Shown: positions 1 to 13,330, counted from the stretch's first letter. The stretch: 64,000 nucleotides of DNA from Tachypleus tridentatus (GCF_004210375.1 NW_027467782.1:23849276-23913275), one strand, 5' to 3'. A program made the numbers and translations. The notes: generated by a model not told the origin, from the letters alone.

Positions 1-204
1 TTTTTATGTTTTTGCTTCATTATCTTACCTAATCTTGCCTGATCTAATAAGTTTCTAATTTTTATACATTTTAGTTACTTTTATAATAATAGTTAAAGAA
101 TACTCATGAAAAACAAGAAATATATTACTTACCTGGGTCTTCTCTTTTGGCTGTTGACTGGCATTGCATCAGTATAGTTATTTATGATTTGTTGGTTATT
201 CAGC

Positions 205-515
205 TGTTTATATAAAACCTTACAAATATTTTGTTTGGTATCATCCACATTAGAAATTTTAAAAAAACTTAGCAATCTATAACCAGCAGCGACCAAGTTC
301 AAAGGTCATAACTGGAAGAGATAATTGTTTGCTTTACTTCTTTAGTTATTGTTCTATATTTTAAGAAAAGTTTCAAAACTTGTCTCTAAATAGTAATAAT
401 GTGTGTGTGTGTGTGTTTAATAGTTTAAATGTTACTGTATAATACAAAATATTAGTCCACTGAAACACAACCAAGAATGGGCCAATTTTATATTATTGGA
501 TACGGTAACATGATT
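205..515 (-). repeat. Dispersed repeat R1, partial copy 4
   Basis: This segment matches, in the same orientation, the repeat at 27.4-27.66 kb, and in reverse the one at 8.96-9.26 kb. Shared blocks include AGAGATAATTGTTTGCTTTA near 318, TATTAGTCCACT near 450, and the terminal TATAAAACCTT-like edge near 210. A short (GT)n tract at 401-415 lies inside it. It is intronic relative to the PAF1 exon at 1528. Only the distal part of the repeat is present. The homology was judged by eye, so the borders are approximate. Confidence 0.6.
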
Positions 516-1527
516 GCATTACATTACTAAAAGTCTGCCAAATTTTATCTTATAGCAGTTTTAACATTTATCATCTGATTAATCATTCATAAACTTTAAA
601 AAAATGTAATGAAAGTATAGCAGCTTAAAATGTTGAATAGGGCTAACATTTAGGTCATAACAGCATATACATGTATTGTTCAAGCATATATGTCTAACAA
701 GAGCTGCAAGCTGAAAAGATGTGCACCCACATGTTAAGGATTATGTATTGAATTGGTTAATGAGCAAACTTGTAAATTTCAACCAAGAAAATTTGTATGT
801 CCTGTACATGCCTTTTGACATGTTTTCAATTTCTGATAATATTCTTGAATCTGATCAGCAAATACACTGAAAAGTCTTCATTGTAAGTAGCTCTGAATGA
901 GACACATAGGTATATATAAACAGTGATTTAATTGGTTGGTATTTCTCTGATCTGTTATGCTCACTTTATGTTCTTGCCTTATGTAGTCTAAAAATATTCA
1001 ACTTCAAATGTTCTTAGTTGTTAGACAGTATAATTTTTGAAAGTGGTTATACAGTACATAGGACTTAGACTATTTCTTGTATTTGAAATTGAACTGAAAT
1101 GTTTTACACAGTTTACCATCTTAATGTAACCATTAGAAAAGCATATTATTGAAATTCAAGTATATTCTTTTTCTTTTGAAGTATGTTTTTCCAAACATAT
1201 TGATTATTAGTTAAATTTAAATAGGTATTATCAGAGTTTTGAGATACCTGTCTTGCAGTTTTTTACTTAATTATACTTTTAGTATATGCTACTTTACTGT
1301 TTTTTCTTAATATTTAGTTAATTGTCTTTTAACATTTGTGAAAATAGCTATTAAATTAAATTTTACTGTGATTTAAAAAAACTACATTCTTGAAGAGTTT
1401 TCTTATTCTATAATATCTCTAAACATAGGTTTAACTGTAGTTACTGATCAGTCATACAATACACTCATTAGGCTCACACTTTACATTTGTATTTCAATTA
1501 TTGTTTATTTTACCTACCTTTCTGCAG
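516..1527. other. Non-coding, presumed PAF1 intron
   Basis: AT-rich sequence with stops in all frames. I see no exon, RNA gene or repeat that I can support before the splice acceptor at 1526-1527. Confidence 0.5.
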
Positions 1528-1633
1528 AGTTGGATACAATGTCAAGAAATTGTTCAAAGAAGAAAACCTTTATATGGACAGAGAAAGTCAAATTAATGCT
1601 ATTAATAAAACTTTTGAAGATGCCCAGAAACCT
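1528..1633 (+). CDS. PAF1: PAF1 internal exon (Paf1 complex subunit)
   Basis: Seen: a polypyrimidine tract and CTGCAG acceptor, one base completing a split codon, 35 codons, then CCT followed by GTAAGT (phase 0 exit). The peptide carries VGYNVKKLF, DRESQINAI and NKTFEDAQKP. Known: animal PAF1 has IGVSVKQQF, DRDSQITAI and EKTFEDAQKS in the same order and spacing in its conserved N-terminal half. PAF1 is a nuclear scaffold of the Paf1 complex, which rides with RNA polymerase II and promotes elongation and histone modification. The match continues without a break into the exon at 7572. The 5' exons lie outside the window. It could belong to a functional gene or to a truncated duplicate; no disabling change is visible in this exon. 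Confidence 0.9.
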
Positions 1634-4600
1634 GTAAGTAGTATAATAACATTTTAGTAACTCTCCTAATACATTAATATATATATATGTATGTGTGTGT
1701 GAAAATAGTCAACAAGCACATAACAGTAAATGTATTTATCCTTCTACTTTTCTGTATGTTGTTAATATCACCTGATTTTTTGTCCTGTCTCAATGAGAGT
1801 ACTTGATAAAATGCAAAGAACCTAGCACAAACTTACTAAATTATATCTCATTTCTGCTTAAATAATGTGGTATAATTTTTATATCTTATTTTTATGGTTT
1901 TTTACAGGTTGGGAAGTTTTCAAAATTTTGTGAGATGTTGTTTTGAGATAACATTAAAACACCTTATTTAATATTTTTCAATATGTACTCTACATCTGTC
2001 CAATTGATTAACATTCATTTACATACTTCTTTTGATACTTTACTAATTGCAGTAGTCATTACTCTTAGCTATAAGTCACAAGAAAAATCAGAAAATTTAA
2101 CAAAGATCTATTGATGACCTTTGAATCTCACCTTTCTAAATGACATCACTATTTGTAATTTTTTACTAACAATATTTGTGGTCAAATTCAGCTTATATTT
2201 AACAAATAAAGTTTTTAATAAGTAATAAGTTTATTTCTGTGAATTGTTTGAATACAATGAATTCAAATGTGATAAAAATATTCAAAAAAAGCAAGATTTA
2301 ATCAGTACAAGAAATTAAAACATTTCATAATACTGAAATTACCTAATGACAGTTTTGTCTTTAACTGTTCCATTTGCTTTTTTTGGGCTGGCACTGACAA
2401 AGTGAAAGTATAAGACAGCCTATATAAAATATACAGTCCTCTACCCTATAGGGCAGTGATTAGTTTGGTAATGTTTGGCATCAAATCTGCCAAATAACTT
2501 TTCATGATCTTGTTGCTGAGATTTAAGGTTATTTATTGGTTGCTCTTTTAAACAGTTGTTTGCTTTTTGACAGTTCTGAGCTTTCTGTTAGAACAATAGA
2601 ATGCACACACATCTGATGTAAATCCCAGTAATAGTACACCTTAAAAAAATATCTGGTTCTCATCACCAGCAGAATTTTATCCTTGATCAGAATTCTCATG
2701 TTTTCAAGATGGTGGATGATACACAAGTCTTTGGCATGTGTTCCACTGTCCATTGGATACTTGCACTGTGGGAGGCATCCTCTCTCAGGACATAATACAT
2801 CCTAAAGGTCATTTTCTAACTGTTTGTCTACATTTATTCATATTTTCTCAAGATATTTACAATACTTTAATATACTTTAACTCAATGAGGTTTTTTTGAA
2901 CTGCTTTGATGTACCTGTTGTTAAATTGCATTACAAAAAAAAAAAAAACAAACTTCTAGGGGAAATACTTTGGAATTTCAGAATTACTTTCTCTAGGTTG
3001 TATAGCTTCTGCAACTAAAATGTTTTTTGTTCATTTTTGAAGTTATCAGTGCTGACTGAAGGATGGAGACCATATTTCAGAATTAGAAACAAGTTTAGTA
3101 AAATATATTTTTTACTCAACATTTTATAACTGGTGCATTTTTTCAAGGATCTTTGAGCATCATATGTTAAAAACTGATTTTAAATAGGAGTAACTGGTTA
3201 ATATCCAATAAAATGACTTCTGTAATGTCTGTCAATAAATAACAAAAAAAAGTGGGTGAAATTTATCTTTCTTGAATATCTTGTTTTTATATGTGATATA
3301 TTTGAATTTGCAGCTTTGAAATTTCAAGAAGATTTCATTGTAATATCTTTTGCTTAAGTATTCTACATTCTTATAAAACATTTTGTAAAGTATTTATTAT
3401 ATAAAAATGTATATTTTATCTTTGCTTTAAATTGGAAAAGTAAAACTGAAATTACAAAAATTAAGTATGATGTACAGATGGCAATGCTAGAAAATACACA
3501 AACAAGGGAGGGTTGTAATATTAACTCATAGCTACTTGTGTAGGAAGTTTTGTATGTTTTTTTTGTATTCAACCTATCTTGTTTCTGTACTTTCTAGCAC
3601 TGCCATCTCTACACTACACTATACTTATTTTTTAAAAAAAATCTTTTGTTTGCTACTTTATAAATTGGAACTTTTAAAACAACAATTAAAGAATTTGAAA
3701 ATTGAAGTAAATGGGAAGTATTTTAATTGTTTTTCAAAATAATGTCTCACAATAAAAGTTCTGAAATTTTTAAAAAACAAAAAAATACTACTAATAAGTC
3801 AAATTATATGGTTTGTTGCATGCAGAATCTTTATACGTTACTTAGAACTTTATACTGTTCTCATGCAATTTAAGTAAATATTTCATTGTAAAAAATGAAG
3901 GACAAGGATATCAGTTATATTTTTTCAGTATAGAAAGGGTAAACATTTCAAGAAGGTCACCATTTGAATGAACAAATCAGAAATGCTTTGTGCTGTGCCT
4001 AAACAGTCCAGCTATTGATCAAACTAAACATTTAGAAGATGAGTAGCCTAATGACTAACTGTGGGAATTTTATCTGAGTTGTCCCAACATTTTGGCTTCA
4101 TAAAGAAATGAACCATCATTCAAACCAAGTTCAGAACTCAAAAGCAAAAACTTCAAGAAAGTTGACTGTTTTTTATAAATGACTTGCACTTCCTAACTGG
4201 ATTACATGTTTCACTATGGAAGCTGCAAGTGTCAGTGATATCATTTTCTATAAGCTTTTTTAAGGGTCACCCTCCTTTACTGTATGGGGATATTCATATA
4301 GCTTTACTTGCACTAATTACCATTTCTGTGTCAACTAGATTTGCAGTAGTTATATCAAGCTTTTCACATGTAAGGAAGAAGCCTACATCAGTAGTTTCAG
4401 TGGTACGAATTCAACCAGAATAATTTTCAGAGATCACAGCTGTCTGTGGATCAGTCATGACTATGCCAAGCACCAAAGAGATCCACTATATGAGCTTTAC
4501 ATCTCAAGGGTGTACTCATGGACCATTTCATCAAGAGTCCATCAGATAAAACCATGGGATGCCATGCTTGAGAAAAAAGTATCCATTAGTAGCTTTGCTA

Positions 4601-5900
4601 ATATTCCTTCAGTCAAATTAACCATTAGAAATGCCAGTATCTCAAAATGCTTGAACTCAAACAGACTTTCCTTCCACCAATACCATCTGAATTTTAACTC
4701 TGGTCTTTTCAGAGCCTCTATGATTAGTTTTTCATAGTAGCATGAAGTGTTTCTTCTCCACATCTCTAGGTGACTTTTGAACAAGAGGGATGAAGTCCAT
4801 GCTTTGACAGTAAACTAAATGCACATTTTGAGAGGAATTATTTGTAAAATTGTGTAAGGTAAGAGAGGGAGAACATGCAATTCTATAAAATCCCACAACA
4901 TAAATTAATGATGTCCATGTTGGAGTTTGGGTATTGAGTTGGGGAGTATAGGAGTCCGTTCGAATTCCAAGATATGGTGATCAGTTTGTTTCATAAAGGA
5001 CTGAATGGCATTTATTATATGATGATAAAATTACACTGGTAGAAAGTGAAAATTTTTGGTTGGTGTAGGATCCTCCAGAACTCTAGTTGTTTCTTCTTTG
5101 TATCAGGTACTTCAAGTAAAACCACTACTCTAAGAGATGAATATGGTTGTCTCTAATCTAAAATTAGGCACTGGTATCTAAGGTTTAGACTTGTTGTGGA
5201 AATTAAAATCAGCATGACCTGTGAAATAAGCTTTGGCCTTTTAATGAAACAATCCAGTGCCAACATGTTAGCATAAATATCTTCAGAAAGGAGCACTATT
5301 ACTTCTCAATCTATAAGTAGTATTTCAGATTCTTTTAAAAAGCCAGTTTAGTGTGTAGTTGGTGTTTGATGTGGTAGTGGAACCAATATGTGAAACACAT
5401 TGTTTTTGTCCATAAATAAAGCTGCATTTGTTCACAACACCAAATGCTTGCTTTGTATCAGTACTAATCTGTAATTACAGGGAAATGGCTATTCATTTTG
5501 CTGCTAAAATAATTATCAGCTCATTGAATGCAATGGAAATGACTAGAATAAACTGTTGCTAGTGTTGCTTCAGATGCATTGTGACCAAGGACAGATCCAT
5601 GGGTACCTAAACATCTGACATCACTATTTGAGAATTGTACAGATAATTTGGGCTCGTTGTAGTAACAAGAACATAGTAAATATTGAATAAATTTTCCAAC
5701 ATGTATGTCGGATCTTATAGCCAACTGAATCCAATATCAGTAACATGCGCTACATAGTCAATAGATGTATCTAAGTAAGTGTAAACAGTATGTGTGTATC
5801 TAGTACTGAAAGGAAGTGTATGTGGTTAAATCTTTAGTGTGTGTCTGGTCAAAAATAGGGTATTCATGTACATACTGGAAGATGTCCACTTGTCTAATGC
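1634..5900. other. PAF1 intron, 5' part
   Basis: Intronic sequence between two in-phase PAF1 exons. It has a short TATATGTATGTGTG microsatellite near 1676-1700. Short ORFs at 4184-4423 (+) and 4542-4784 (-) overlap each other and resemble nothing I know. The 4.1-5.9 kb stretch is somewhat less AT-rich and may be old transposon sequence leading into the reverse transcriptase fragment downstream, but I could not read a protein in it. Confidence 0.45.
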
Positions 5901-5974
5901 ATTACACCTTGCTTCCAGGAACTTGCTAGTGAAACAAGAGCAGATGTAAAACTGCTCCCAGATTAAAAAAGTTT

Positions 5975-6115
5975 TTTATAAACTTTTTGTTGTACCATTT
6001 GGGTTGCATAATGTACTTGCCATTTTTGAGAGTTTGACAGAGAGGATTAGAGTTGGATAAATGTCTCATTTATATGGATAACATTTTAGTGTTTTTTTGT
6101 AGACTACAGTATACA
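5975..6115 (+). pseudogene. Decayed Gypsy (Ty3) reverse transcriptase fragment
   Basis: Seen: one frame reads VPFGLHNVLAIFESLTERI, then a stop. A shifted frame directly downstream reads CLIYMDNILVF. Known: Ty3/Gypsy reverse transcriptases have a PFGL-x-NAPATF-x-x-x-M-x-x-V block followed about 20 residues later by the catalytic YxDD box, usually LVYLDDIIVF. Here the box reads YMDN, so one catalytic aspartate is lost, and a frameshift and stop separate the blocks. This is a dead fragment of an LTR retrotransposon inside the PAF1 intron. No LTRs were recognised. Protease, RNase H and integrase were not readable nearby. Confidence 0.6.
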
Positions 6116-7571
6116 ATCAATGGTTTTTCAATAGGTAAAGAAAGCATGCTTGAAGTACATATCAGAATAGTATGTGCTTATATGTACTCTTTGAATTTCT
6201 CAGTCACATTTTGAGGGGGGGGGTTGGAATGTTTATGGATCATAACAGTAAAGAACAGCTCCATCTTGTGAGAGAATATTGTGCAATTTCTCCAGCTGAA
6301 GTAAATTTTAGGTTGACTATCCAAACTGTTCAGTCAATCTAATGGGATTTCATTGTTAACAAATATTCTAGTTAATCATAGCAGCATTGTCAGGATGGAG
6401 TATAACATGTTATCCTGTGTATACAAAGAATTAACTACTGTCATCTTGTATTTGTCAAACCATAGTATCACTGATTGTATGGTATAAAGTTTACCATTCA
6501 AATGAACCATATATCATTTAAATGGCTTATGAATTTCAATAATGTGTTAGAGATATCCACATTTAGAATTACAATGCTGTATGAGGACAACCTTGTACAT
6601 TTTCACTAGGTAAAGCAGATGGATTGTCTACCGAAATAGTGAAAATCCAGATTCTGAAATACATTGCAGCAGCAGTGACAACAACCATATACTTTATGAT
6701 GATTTCCTTGTGGTTGTACTTCACATTAAAAGAGCTCTGGCAGGAGCTTTCCAAAGATTGTGATCTAACTTGAGTGTTACTTGTCATGCAACAATAAGAA
6801 GGGTAACTATTAAACATTGAAGAACGTAGTCTTGGTTCCCATACCATTATATGACCAATTACAAATGCAGGTAGTGCATACTATAGAGTAGTGGTTTTGA
6901 AACTGTGATATAACTACTGGTCCCCAGAATTCTGAGGTAGGAGATACTCTGATGCAAAACTGAAAGCCATTAGTTGTGCCAATGTATGGAACTAATTTTT
7001 CAAGCTACACCTGCATTAAGGTATTACAAGAGAGTTTAAACTCCTTGTTAGAGTTGTATGTTCAACTTTATAGAAAATAGATGTAGATAGTTCTTTACTG
7101 GAGATGAATAAAAGAGATTGGTATGTACAGTTTTATCAGTTACTATATTAAGGAGTCAGTTTTGTTACTTCAACACAGTCTCTTGCTAATTAGTGGAAAA
7201 CATAATTTTGAGCAACCAGATGGTTCAGTGACTCAGTTTTAACAACCAGTACACAAATATGTACTTTTTTTTGCATATTTAAAATTATAAAATTTACCAA
7301 GAAGAAAAGTAAATCTAGTTTATCATGTAATATTTTTTACTTGCCACTAAAATAAACCATTTTGATTGATTTCTGGGGATGGGTAAATAGAAAAATAAGA
7401 CTTGAACATCATATAATGCTGATTTGTAGTGTATGTCTTGAAAACAGCACACTGAATCAAGCCATTTACTTATACAATAGAAAATTGTTTTACAGTTCAG
7501 AGTAAATAGAATTTTATGCAGCATATACGATCTATACAAACAGTGGCAATATATATATATATTTTTGTTAG
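6116..7571. other. PAF1 intron, 3' part
   Basis: Intronic and stop-rich. The word GTAGTGGTTTTGAAACTGTG at 6888 resembles a hAT-type terminal inverted repeat, but I found no partner end. An (AT)n tract lies at 7549-7562, just upstream of the acceptor at 7570-7571. Confidence 0.4.
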
Positions 7572-7640
7572 ATTGAGAAACATTGCAGTAAACCTGGAGT
7601 CTATCCACTGGAAGTATTGCCTCTATTTCCTGACTTTGAG
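7572..7640 (+). CDS. PAF1: PAF1 internal exon, continuation
   Basis: Seen: acceptor TTTTTGTTAG, 23 codons in phase 0, then donor GTTAGT. The peptide contains IEKHCSKPGV and LEVLPLFPDFE. Known: human PAF1 continues at exactly this place with ISQHYSKPRV and VEVMPVFPDFK, so order, spacing and phase agree with the exon ending at 1633. PAF1 next has a block beginning MWINPC; no exon with that block is readable downstream in this window. The copy is therefore interrupted, mis-assembled, or has its next exons in sequence I could not resolve. Confidence 0.88.
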
Positions 7641-8329
7641 GTTAGTATCAATAATAGCTTTATTCAAGAGTGTAAGTTATCCCTATTATTATTAATAATT
7701 GTATTACCTAAACCAATAGGAAGTATTTATAAAATAATAATGATCTTAGCCACAAGAATGGAAACTTACCCTTATTTAACCCTTCATACCCAATGCCTAA
7801 AATTAGTGTGCAAAATCTCAACATCAACATTTCAAAAATTGTGATTTAGAGCCTCAAATTACCTCCAAAATAAAACTGTAAATGATATTCTGATATTTTA
7901 ATTATTTGTTTGTTTTTAAGTTTTATTAACATTTGTTTCAGATGAAGTACTTAAAAAAGAATAGAAACTGTTAGCCCTAATTTTTTTCCCATTATAATTT
8001 TATTGTTGGTGGTACGTATTCAATTTCACACCTATGCAACTGTACTTTGTTAGTAAAAGACTTTAAGCCAAAAATCTAGTAATTTTATATTTGTTTAAGG
8101 CTATCTTAGTTCATATAATTTGAAAGCAGAGAATTTGATCATGTCAAAACTCTAAAAGGCAACTATTCCCATGTTTTCTTTTGCAATTTTCAAATTTCTA
8201 AATACATTTTGAGACATCTCAAAGTTAAGCAGGGTTTTGTCTTATAAGTTATTGAAAATTTATTATTTGTATGCTATGAAAAAGTAGTAACTTAACAGTT
8301 TCCTTCATTGTTTATTTATTTATTTTATT

Positions 8330-9265
8330 AACTCTCACTACAGACTCAATATAATATACATGAGTTAGTCTACATATTTGCACATGTTAAGTGTTTGCAC
8401 TATAACTTTTGATACAGCACGTGTCTTCACAAAATTTGGTAAACTTTAGGTAAAGATTATAAGTTTTTGTACACAGAAAATCAGATTTCTAATTAAATAT
8501 TTTTTACTAAATATTTGTTTGTGAAAATTGTTTTGTTACTAGTCCAAGTACAAAGGGGTTTTGTGTTATAGTTAAGAAAACTATTCTTCGTTGTAAAATC
8601 TTGGATATTATTTGCTTAATCTCTAGAACCTCCTAAATACATTTCAAATGTTTGTTTTTAGTAAGATTTGACATTTCATGTTTTTTTCTATACCATTTGT
8701 GGGGTCTATGAACTGACCAACATCATAACCATCATAAAAAAAAATAGGAAATATAAATTATTTTTGTTTTCATGCTGGAATGATTACATAGTATAACACA
8801 AAAATACAAATGTTTAGTTTAAGTTGATTAAGTCTCATAATGCTATATATTTAATATTTTGTATTATGTTGATCCTTCCAGTCATGCCCAGCTAACATTA
8901 CATAAATTGCATTGATGAGGTGCAAGTGTACTCATGATATGTATTCAATAATATAAAATTGACCTTTAGTCTTCTCTGTCTTGGCTGTGTTTTAGTGGAG
9001 TAGTATTTTGTAATATACAGTCACATTTCAATTATTGTACATTATATATGTATATAAATTATTACTATTTAGGAATAAATTATTAAACTTATGTTTATTG
9101 AAATATAAAACAATAAGTCAAGAAATAAAGCATACAATTGTCTGTTGTCGCTAAGACTTGAAATTGGTTGCTGCTGGACATAGGTCACTAAGCTTTTAAA
9201 ATTTTGAATGTGGAAGATGTTAAACAAAGTTGTTTTTTTTTAGGTTTTATATATATATATGTGAC
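8330..9265 (+). repeat. Dispersed repeat R1, longest copy
   Basis: About 0.9 kb that reappears at 26.34-26.72 kb (same strand) and inverted at 27.3-28.1 kb and near the window start. Recognisable blocks are CACTATAACTTTTGATACAG (8398), TCTTCACAAAATTTGGTAAA (8424), AACCTCCTAAATACAT (8628), GACCAACATCATAACCATCA (8715) and TTTTAGTGGAGTAGTATTTT (8991). About 130 bp at 8830-8960 are absent from the inverted copy and look like an insertion. The 3' edge is TTTTTTTTAGGTTT followed by a TA dinucleotide run. No coding capacity is seen. Its class is unknown; it could be a MITE-like or other non-autonomous element. Confidence 0.65.
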
Positions 9266-11149
9266 GTCCTTTGACCCATGACTCATCATAAAAGTAACTG
9301 TCATGGGCGTTTTTTCCCATTAAAATAACTGTTGTATATTTCAAGGCCATTGTAAATACGGGTATCATAAAATTTGGCTTTGAACAAAGATAAATATTAT
9401 GAGGTCTACTTTAAACATGTACATAAAGTTGTAAAAGAGGACATAGATAACTTTCACATTTTAAAATAGTGAAGTGAATACTGTATTTAAAGTGGTTTTA
9501 ATGTTTTAGACAGTTTTATTCACTGCAGCAGTTCTTTCAACAATGCCTCCCAGTGACTCAATCTTATATCTGCAAATGTGAAATTCTAAAACTGGGTTTC
9601 AGTACTCATTGTGGGCACAGCACAGATATTCCATTATGTAGCTCTGTGGTTAACTACAAACATCTAAATATTTCAACAAAATAGCCTAGAGCATGATGTC
9701 ACTAGGCATGCTATAGTATATGTACAAAAATTGGCTTTCAGGTCAACAGTTGCAGGTCATGCATAGCCAGGGTGTAGATCCTGGGGGATGGAGGGTATAC
9801 ATCCCCTTCATTTTAGGTAGGGGTATAGTGCATACAATCATCCCCCCTTCAGTTTGGTCTGTTGAATTGTTTTATTGCATCACAGACCTACAAATTGTGT
9901 GTTTGTTCTTGTGATTCTCGTGTTCTTACCAATCGAATTACATAATTAGGCCTAGATGTAGGCATTTTCAGTAGCCGAAATGTACATCTTCAATATAGGC
10001 ATGCTTCTAAGCTTTTCGATCTAAGCGATAGTTCATAAGTATCAGACAGTAGACCTAAGTATACATGCAAGTATCGTGGCAACAAGATTACTCTGTAACT
10101 GCATGTTTACAGCTTTCAGGTTCACGTAATCACAGATTACCAATTTGCAAATTTAACAGTCCACATAAGTGGTTGCAAAATCATCCCCATCGGGTATAAA
10201 AAAATCTACACGTGTGCATAGATATAACTACAATTATATAGTTATTTTTATTGTATTACAAATCATCATTTAACTAAAAAATCAAAATTATAATTTAAAA
10301 TATCTCAAAGTGAGCAAGGTGTGTTTGAAGTTTCTGTATTTTAGTTACTGTGACTTTTATTACTTATTGACTCTCACAATCCAAGGCCAAAGGTGGCATT
10401 ATACTACCCACTAGATTATAAAGGGTTACACTGGGGTGTTAATTTTATCTGAGCTTGGGATCATTTTGGTAATATGACATATTGTTAATCTGAGGGCTTG
10501 CGTTTTACATTCTGTTGCAACAGAAATGTCTTGCATTTTGGGGTTGCTGATGTACTGAAATGTTGGTTTTCAAACCCCACTATTCAGTCAGATGACAATA
10601 GGCAAATCTTGCCTAAGAATTGTTGTGCATATTGGTTAATTTTTATTTTACAGTCTTTTCTTTTATCACTCTTTATTCAAAGTTTAATGCCACAAATCCT
10701 GTTTTAAATCTTTACTTATGAACAAATTAGTAACTTTTTTTGCTTCCATGTAATTTCAACAGTCACAATTTCAAATGTAAATCATTAGAAAGCATTCTCA
10801 CATTAAAGTACAATCACAAAGATGCCAACTATTTCAAATGACTGAGCATAATGATTGTAGACAGAGTCCTTTATCATTTGTGGCTACTAGGCCTGACCAA
10901 TGTCTCTAAGCTGTTTATTATTATATTATTATTATAACTATTATTATTTATTACTGCTATAGATTGCTCATTTATAACTGTGTTTTGTGTATTTAATAAA
11001 TAAATTTTAAAAAAATATTTTGAAATTATGTCTTTTATTTAGTTCAGAGTAACAAATGTACTGGTAAAACAACACTGAACATGCACAAACAGTAAGCAGA
11101 AAAAGCCTTTGTGTAAGGACTAGTTTATATCATGTTTATGATGCTTATT
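9266..11149. other. Non-coding; CpG-richer patch at 9.88-10.22 kb
   Basis: No exon is supported. The stretch 9880-10220 has visibly more CG dinucleotides than its flanks, which suggests a more recent insertion, but I cannot name it. A TTA/TAT-rich simple repeat lies at 10915-10960. Confidence 0.4.
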
Positions 11150-13330
11150 GTAATAGTTTTGCAGCTGTTGCAGCCTTTGCTTTCATGAGAATGTCTCTGG
11201 ATGGTTGGGAGTTACAACAACATTGTCCATTTGACTGCATACACATCTTGTGCATTATAATACTGCTCAAAACTGAGGTGCTCAAGTTTGGTCTGAACTT
11301 GCTTTTGTTTTAGTCACTAAACTAAATATCCTTTTACTGTCAGCATTAGAATGGAAGATTGTAAGAATTCCAAGCATAACCCTACACAGAAAGTCATACT
11401 TCTGGTTACCATTTCCATCCTTAACTGTAGACAGCTGAACCCAAAACTTGTCAACATTCAACTGAAGGACAGTTTCTGAGAAAATATCAATTTAATAGTT
11501 CAAATATTGCCCTTCCAACTTGTCAATAGTGTTGTGCTCATGTGTATTTGCAAGGACAGAATACCTGTCTGTGAAGAAGTGTAGAGAAGAGAAATCTTTG
11601 CTTACTTTCAGTTTTGGATCAGCAACCTCTGCATGAATCAGAAGTTCATCATTTAGAGGGAAATGTTTCATCATGTAATTTGTAGCTGCAATATAGTATT
11701 TATTGACACTGGTGTAGAAGCTGATCAGGTCCAGGTCCTTTTCATATTTAACAATGTATTCCTTGGCAGCATTTCCAATAGAAACTGCCTCATCAGATTT
11801 GTATAAGGATTCATTGTTGTAATCAAGTTCAGTGATGTTGCCTTCACTGGCTTGATGTATCTGACAAGTATATTTTTAACTTGTGTAATCAGAGTTCTAT
11901 GCATAATGTGTATGCAAGGTTCTTCTCTTTGCAATATCAAATTGGCTTTCTCAAATAAAGGAATTGCCGACTGAAGTAAAAGACAAAATAACAAGTTCAT
12001 TTTGTTGTCCAAGAAACTGTCAACTTATCTAACTTGCTCTGCACATAACTTTTCTTGGTTACTTCCTTGCTAGCTTTTGTTTTCTTCTCTTTTTTCATTG
12101 ATTGTCTCTTCTTTAGTTCAAGGTCAGACTGCCTAAACATATATTGAGTGATATCAAATGTTTCTTTGTCTGTTTTTGGAGACTGTTGTCTTGTGTCCCT
12201 GTGTGGCTGAGAAGATATCTTGACTGTGTCCCTGTGTGGCCGAGAGGGTGTCTTGACTGTGTCTCTGTGTGGCCGAGAGGATATCCTGACTGTTAGTCTT
12301 GCTACCTGACTGAGCTGCATGCCTAGCTCCTTTTGAATCTAGTTTTTCCTTTTCACAGTGAAAAATACTTCTTCAATGGCTTCCACATGTCCAATATTCT
12401 GTTGAGGCACATCCCAAGTGATAGCCATCTTGTGTTAACAAGTTGTAGAGTTTTTCTTGTTTCTTTGTCATACAATCCTTGAAACTCTTTGAAATGTTGT
12501 TTTCTGCTAGCACTTTTGTCCAGAAAATAGTAGATATATATCAGTATATCAGAAACTAGGCAGGGCAGTTTTCTGGAAGCTTTCTGGGCAGCAATATTCA
12601 TGAGGTGACAGGCACAGCCCATGAAGTAAATGCTGGGCTGTCATCTTGAGATGTGTTCCGTCACACCTTTACCTATACCAGCCATTGTCTGAAGAAAAAC
12701 TAAGACAGATTTCCCATGGAATTTTCCTCTTTGTCAGTTCATGGTCCAAAAGCTTAAATATTCTTTCCCGTTGAAGCTTCTTTCCATTCCACCATTGTCA
12801 AAAGAGAACAAACAATTTTTCCAAGTAAAGGGTCAAGATATCGTACAGCCACTGGATACAGTTTTGAGTCATCCATATCTGTGGATCCATCTGTGGCTAA
12901 ACTGTAAACATTGTTAGTAAGTATGCTTGAAATCATTTTGTCATCTTCACAACCAAACATTTGTACAATGGCTGTAGTTTTAGTTCTAGCACAACCATTT
13001 TTTTTTGCTATATCAGTCTGGGAACATTTTTCTGAATAGATGTCCTGCATGATTGGCTACAGCTATGGGTAAATTATGAGCAATGACGAATTACATGAAC
13101 ATCACTTCTGCATTTATGGTTTCATATTCTGAATTTTTACTCATAAATGTCGTTATCTGCATCGTTTTTGTCTTCACCTCAGCCTTTTTATGGTGAGATG
13201 CTAATTTTGTATGCACCACAAAAAAAATCGATATGACAAACTGTACAAAACACATAACTGTCACTGACTTTTGATGCAATGACCGAAAATTTTGCACTAT
13301 ACTCTTTTTCTAAATTTTTGATTCACAGTT
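11150..13330 (-). pseudogene. Broken hAT-superfamily transposase (ZBED/SCAND3-like)
   Basis: Read on the minus strand from high to low coordinates. A BED-like zinc finger start (FCTVCHIDFF near 13230) comes first, then blocks with SLATDGSTDMDDSKLYPVAV (12870-12930), CACHLMNIAAQKASRKLPC and VNTRWLSLGMCLNRIL (12353-12622), LFCLLLQSAIPLFEKANLIL (11930-11990), FSSLHFFTDRY (11560), and the hAT dimerisation signature SNADSKRIFS (about 11320-11350). Known: this order, with CHLxNxA, TRWLSL and SNADxERxFS, is diagnostic of hAT transposases of the type domesticated as ZBED5 and SCAND3-like genes. At least four frame changes and stops separate the blocks, so it cannot be translated. A 33-bp repeat (three units) encoding a PHRDTVK motif interrupts it at about 12190-12290. 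Terminal repeats were not found. The broken frame argues against a domesticated host gene. Confidence 0.85.
12190..12290 (-). repeat. 33-bp minisatellite inside the hAT relic
   Basis: Three near-identical units with the core CTGTGTGGCCGAGAG. On the minus strand they encode repeated PHRDTVK-type peptides. The unit is a multiple of three and does not itself shift frame. Confidence 0.7.

Noticed and set aside
4184-4784. Opposing ORFs of about 80 codons
   Set aside because: No recognised domain, no splice support, mutual overlap on opposite strands; probably chance or very old element sequence.
11997-12320. Stand-alone protein with PHRDTVK repeats
   Set aside because: It is a 33-bp minisatellite inside the broken hAT transposase.
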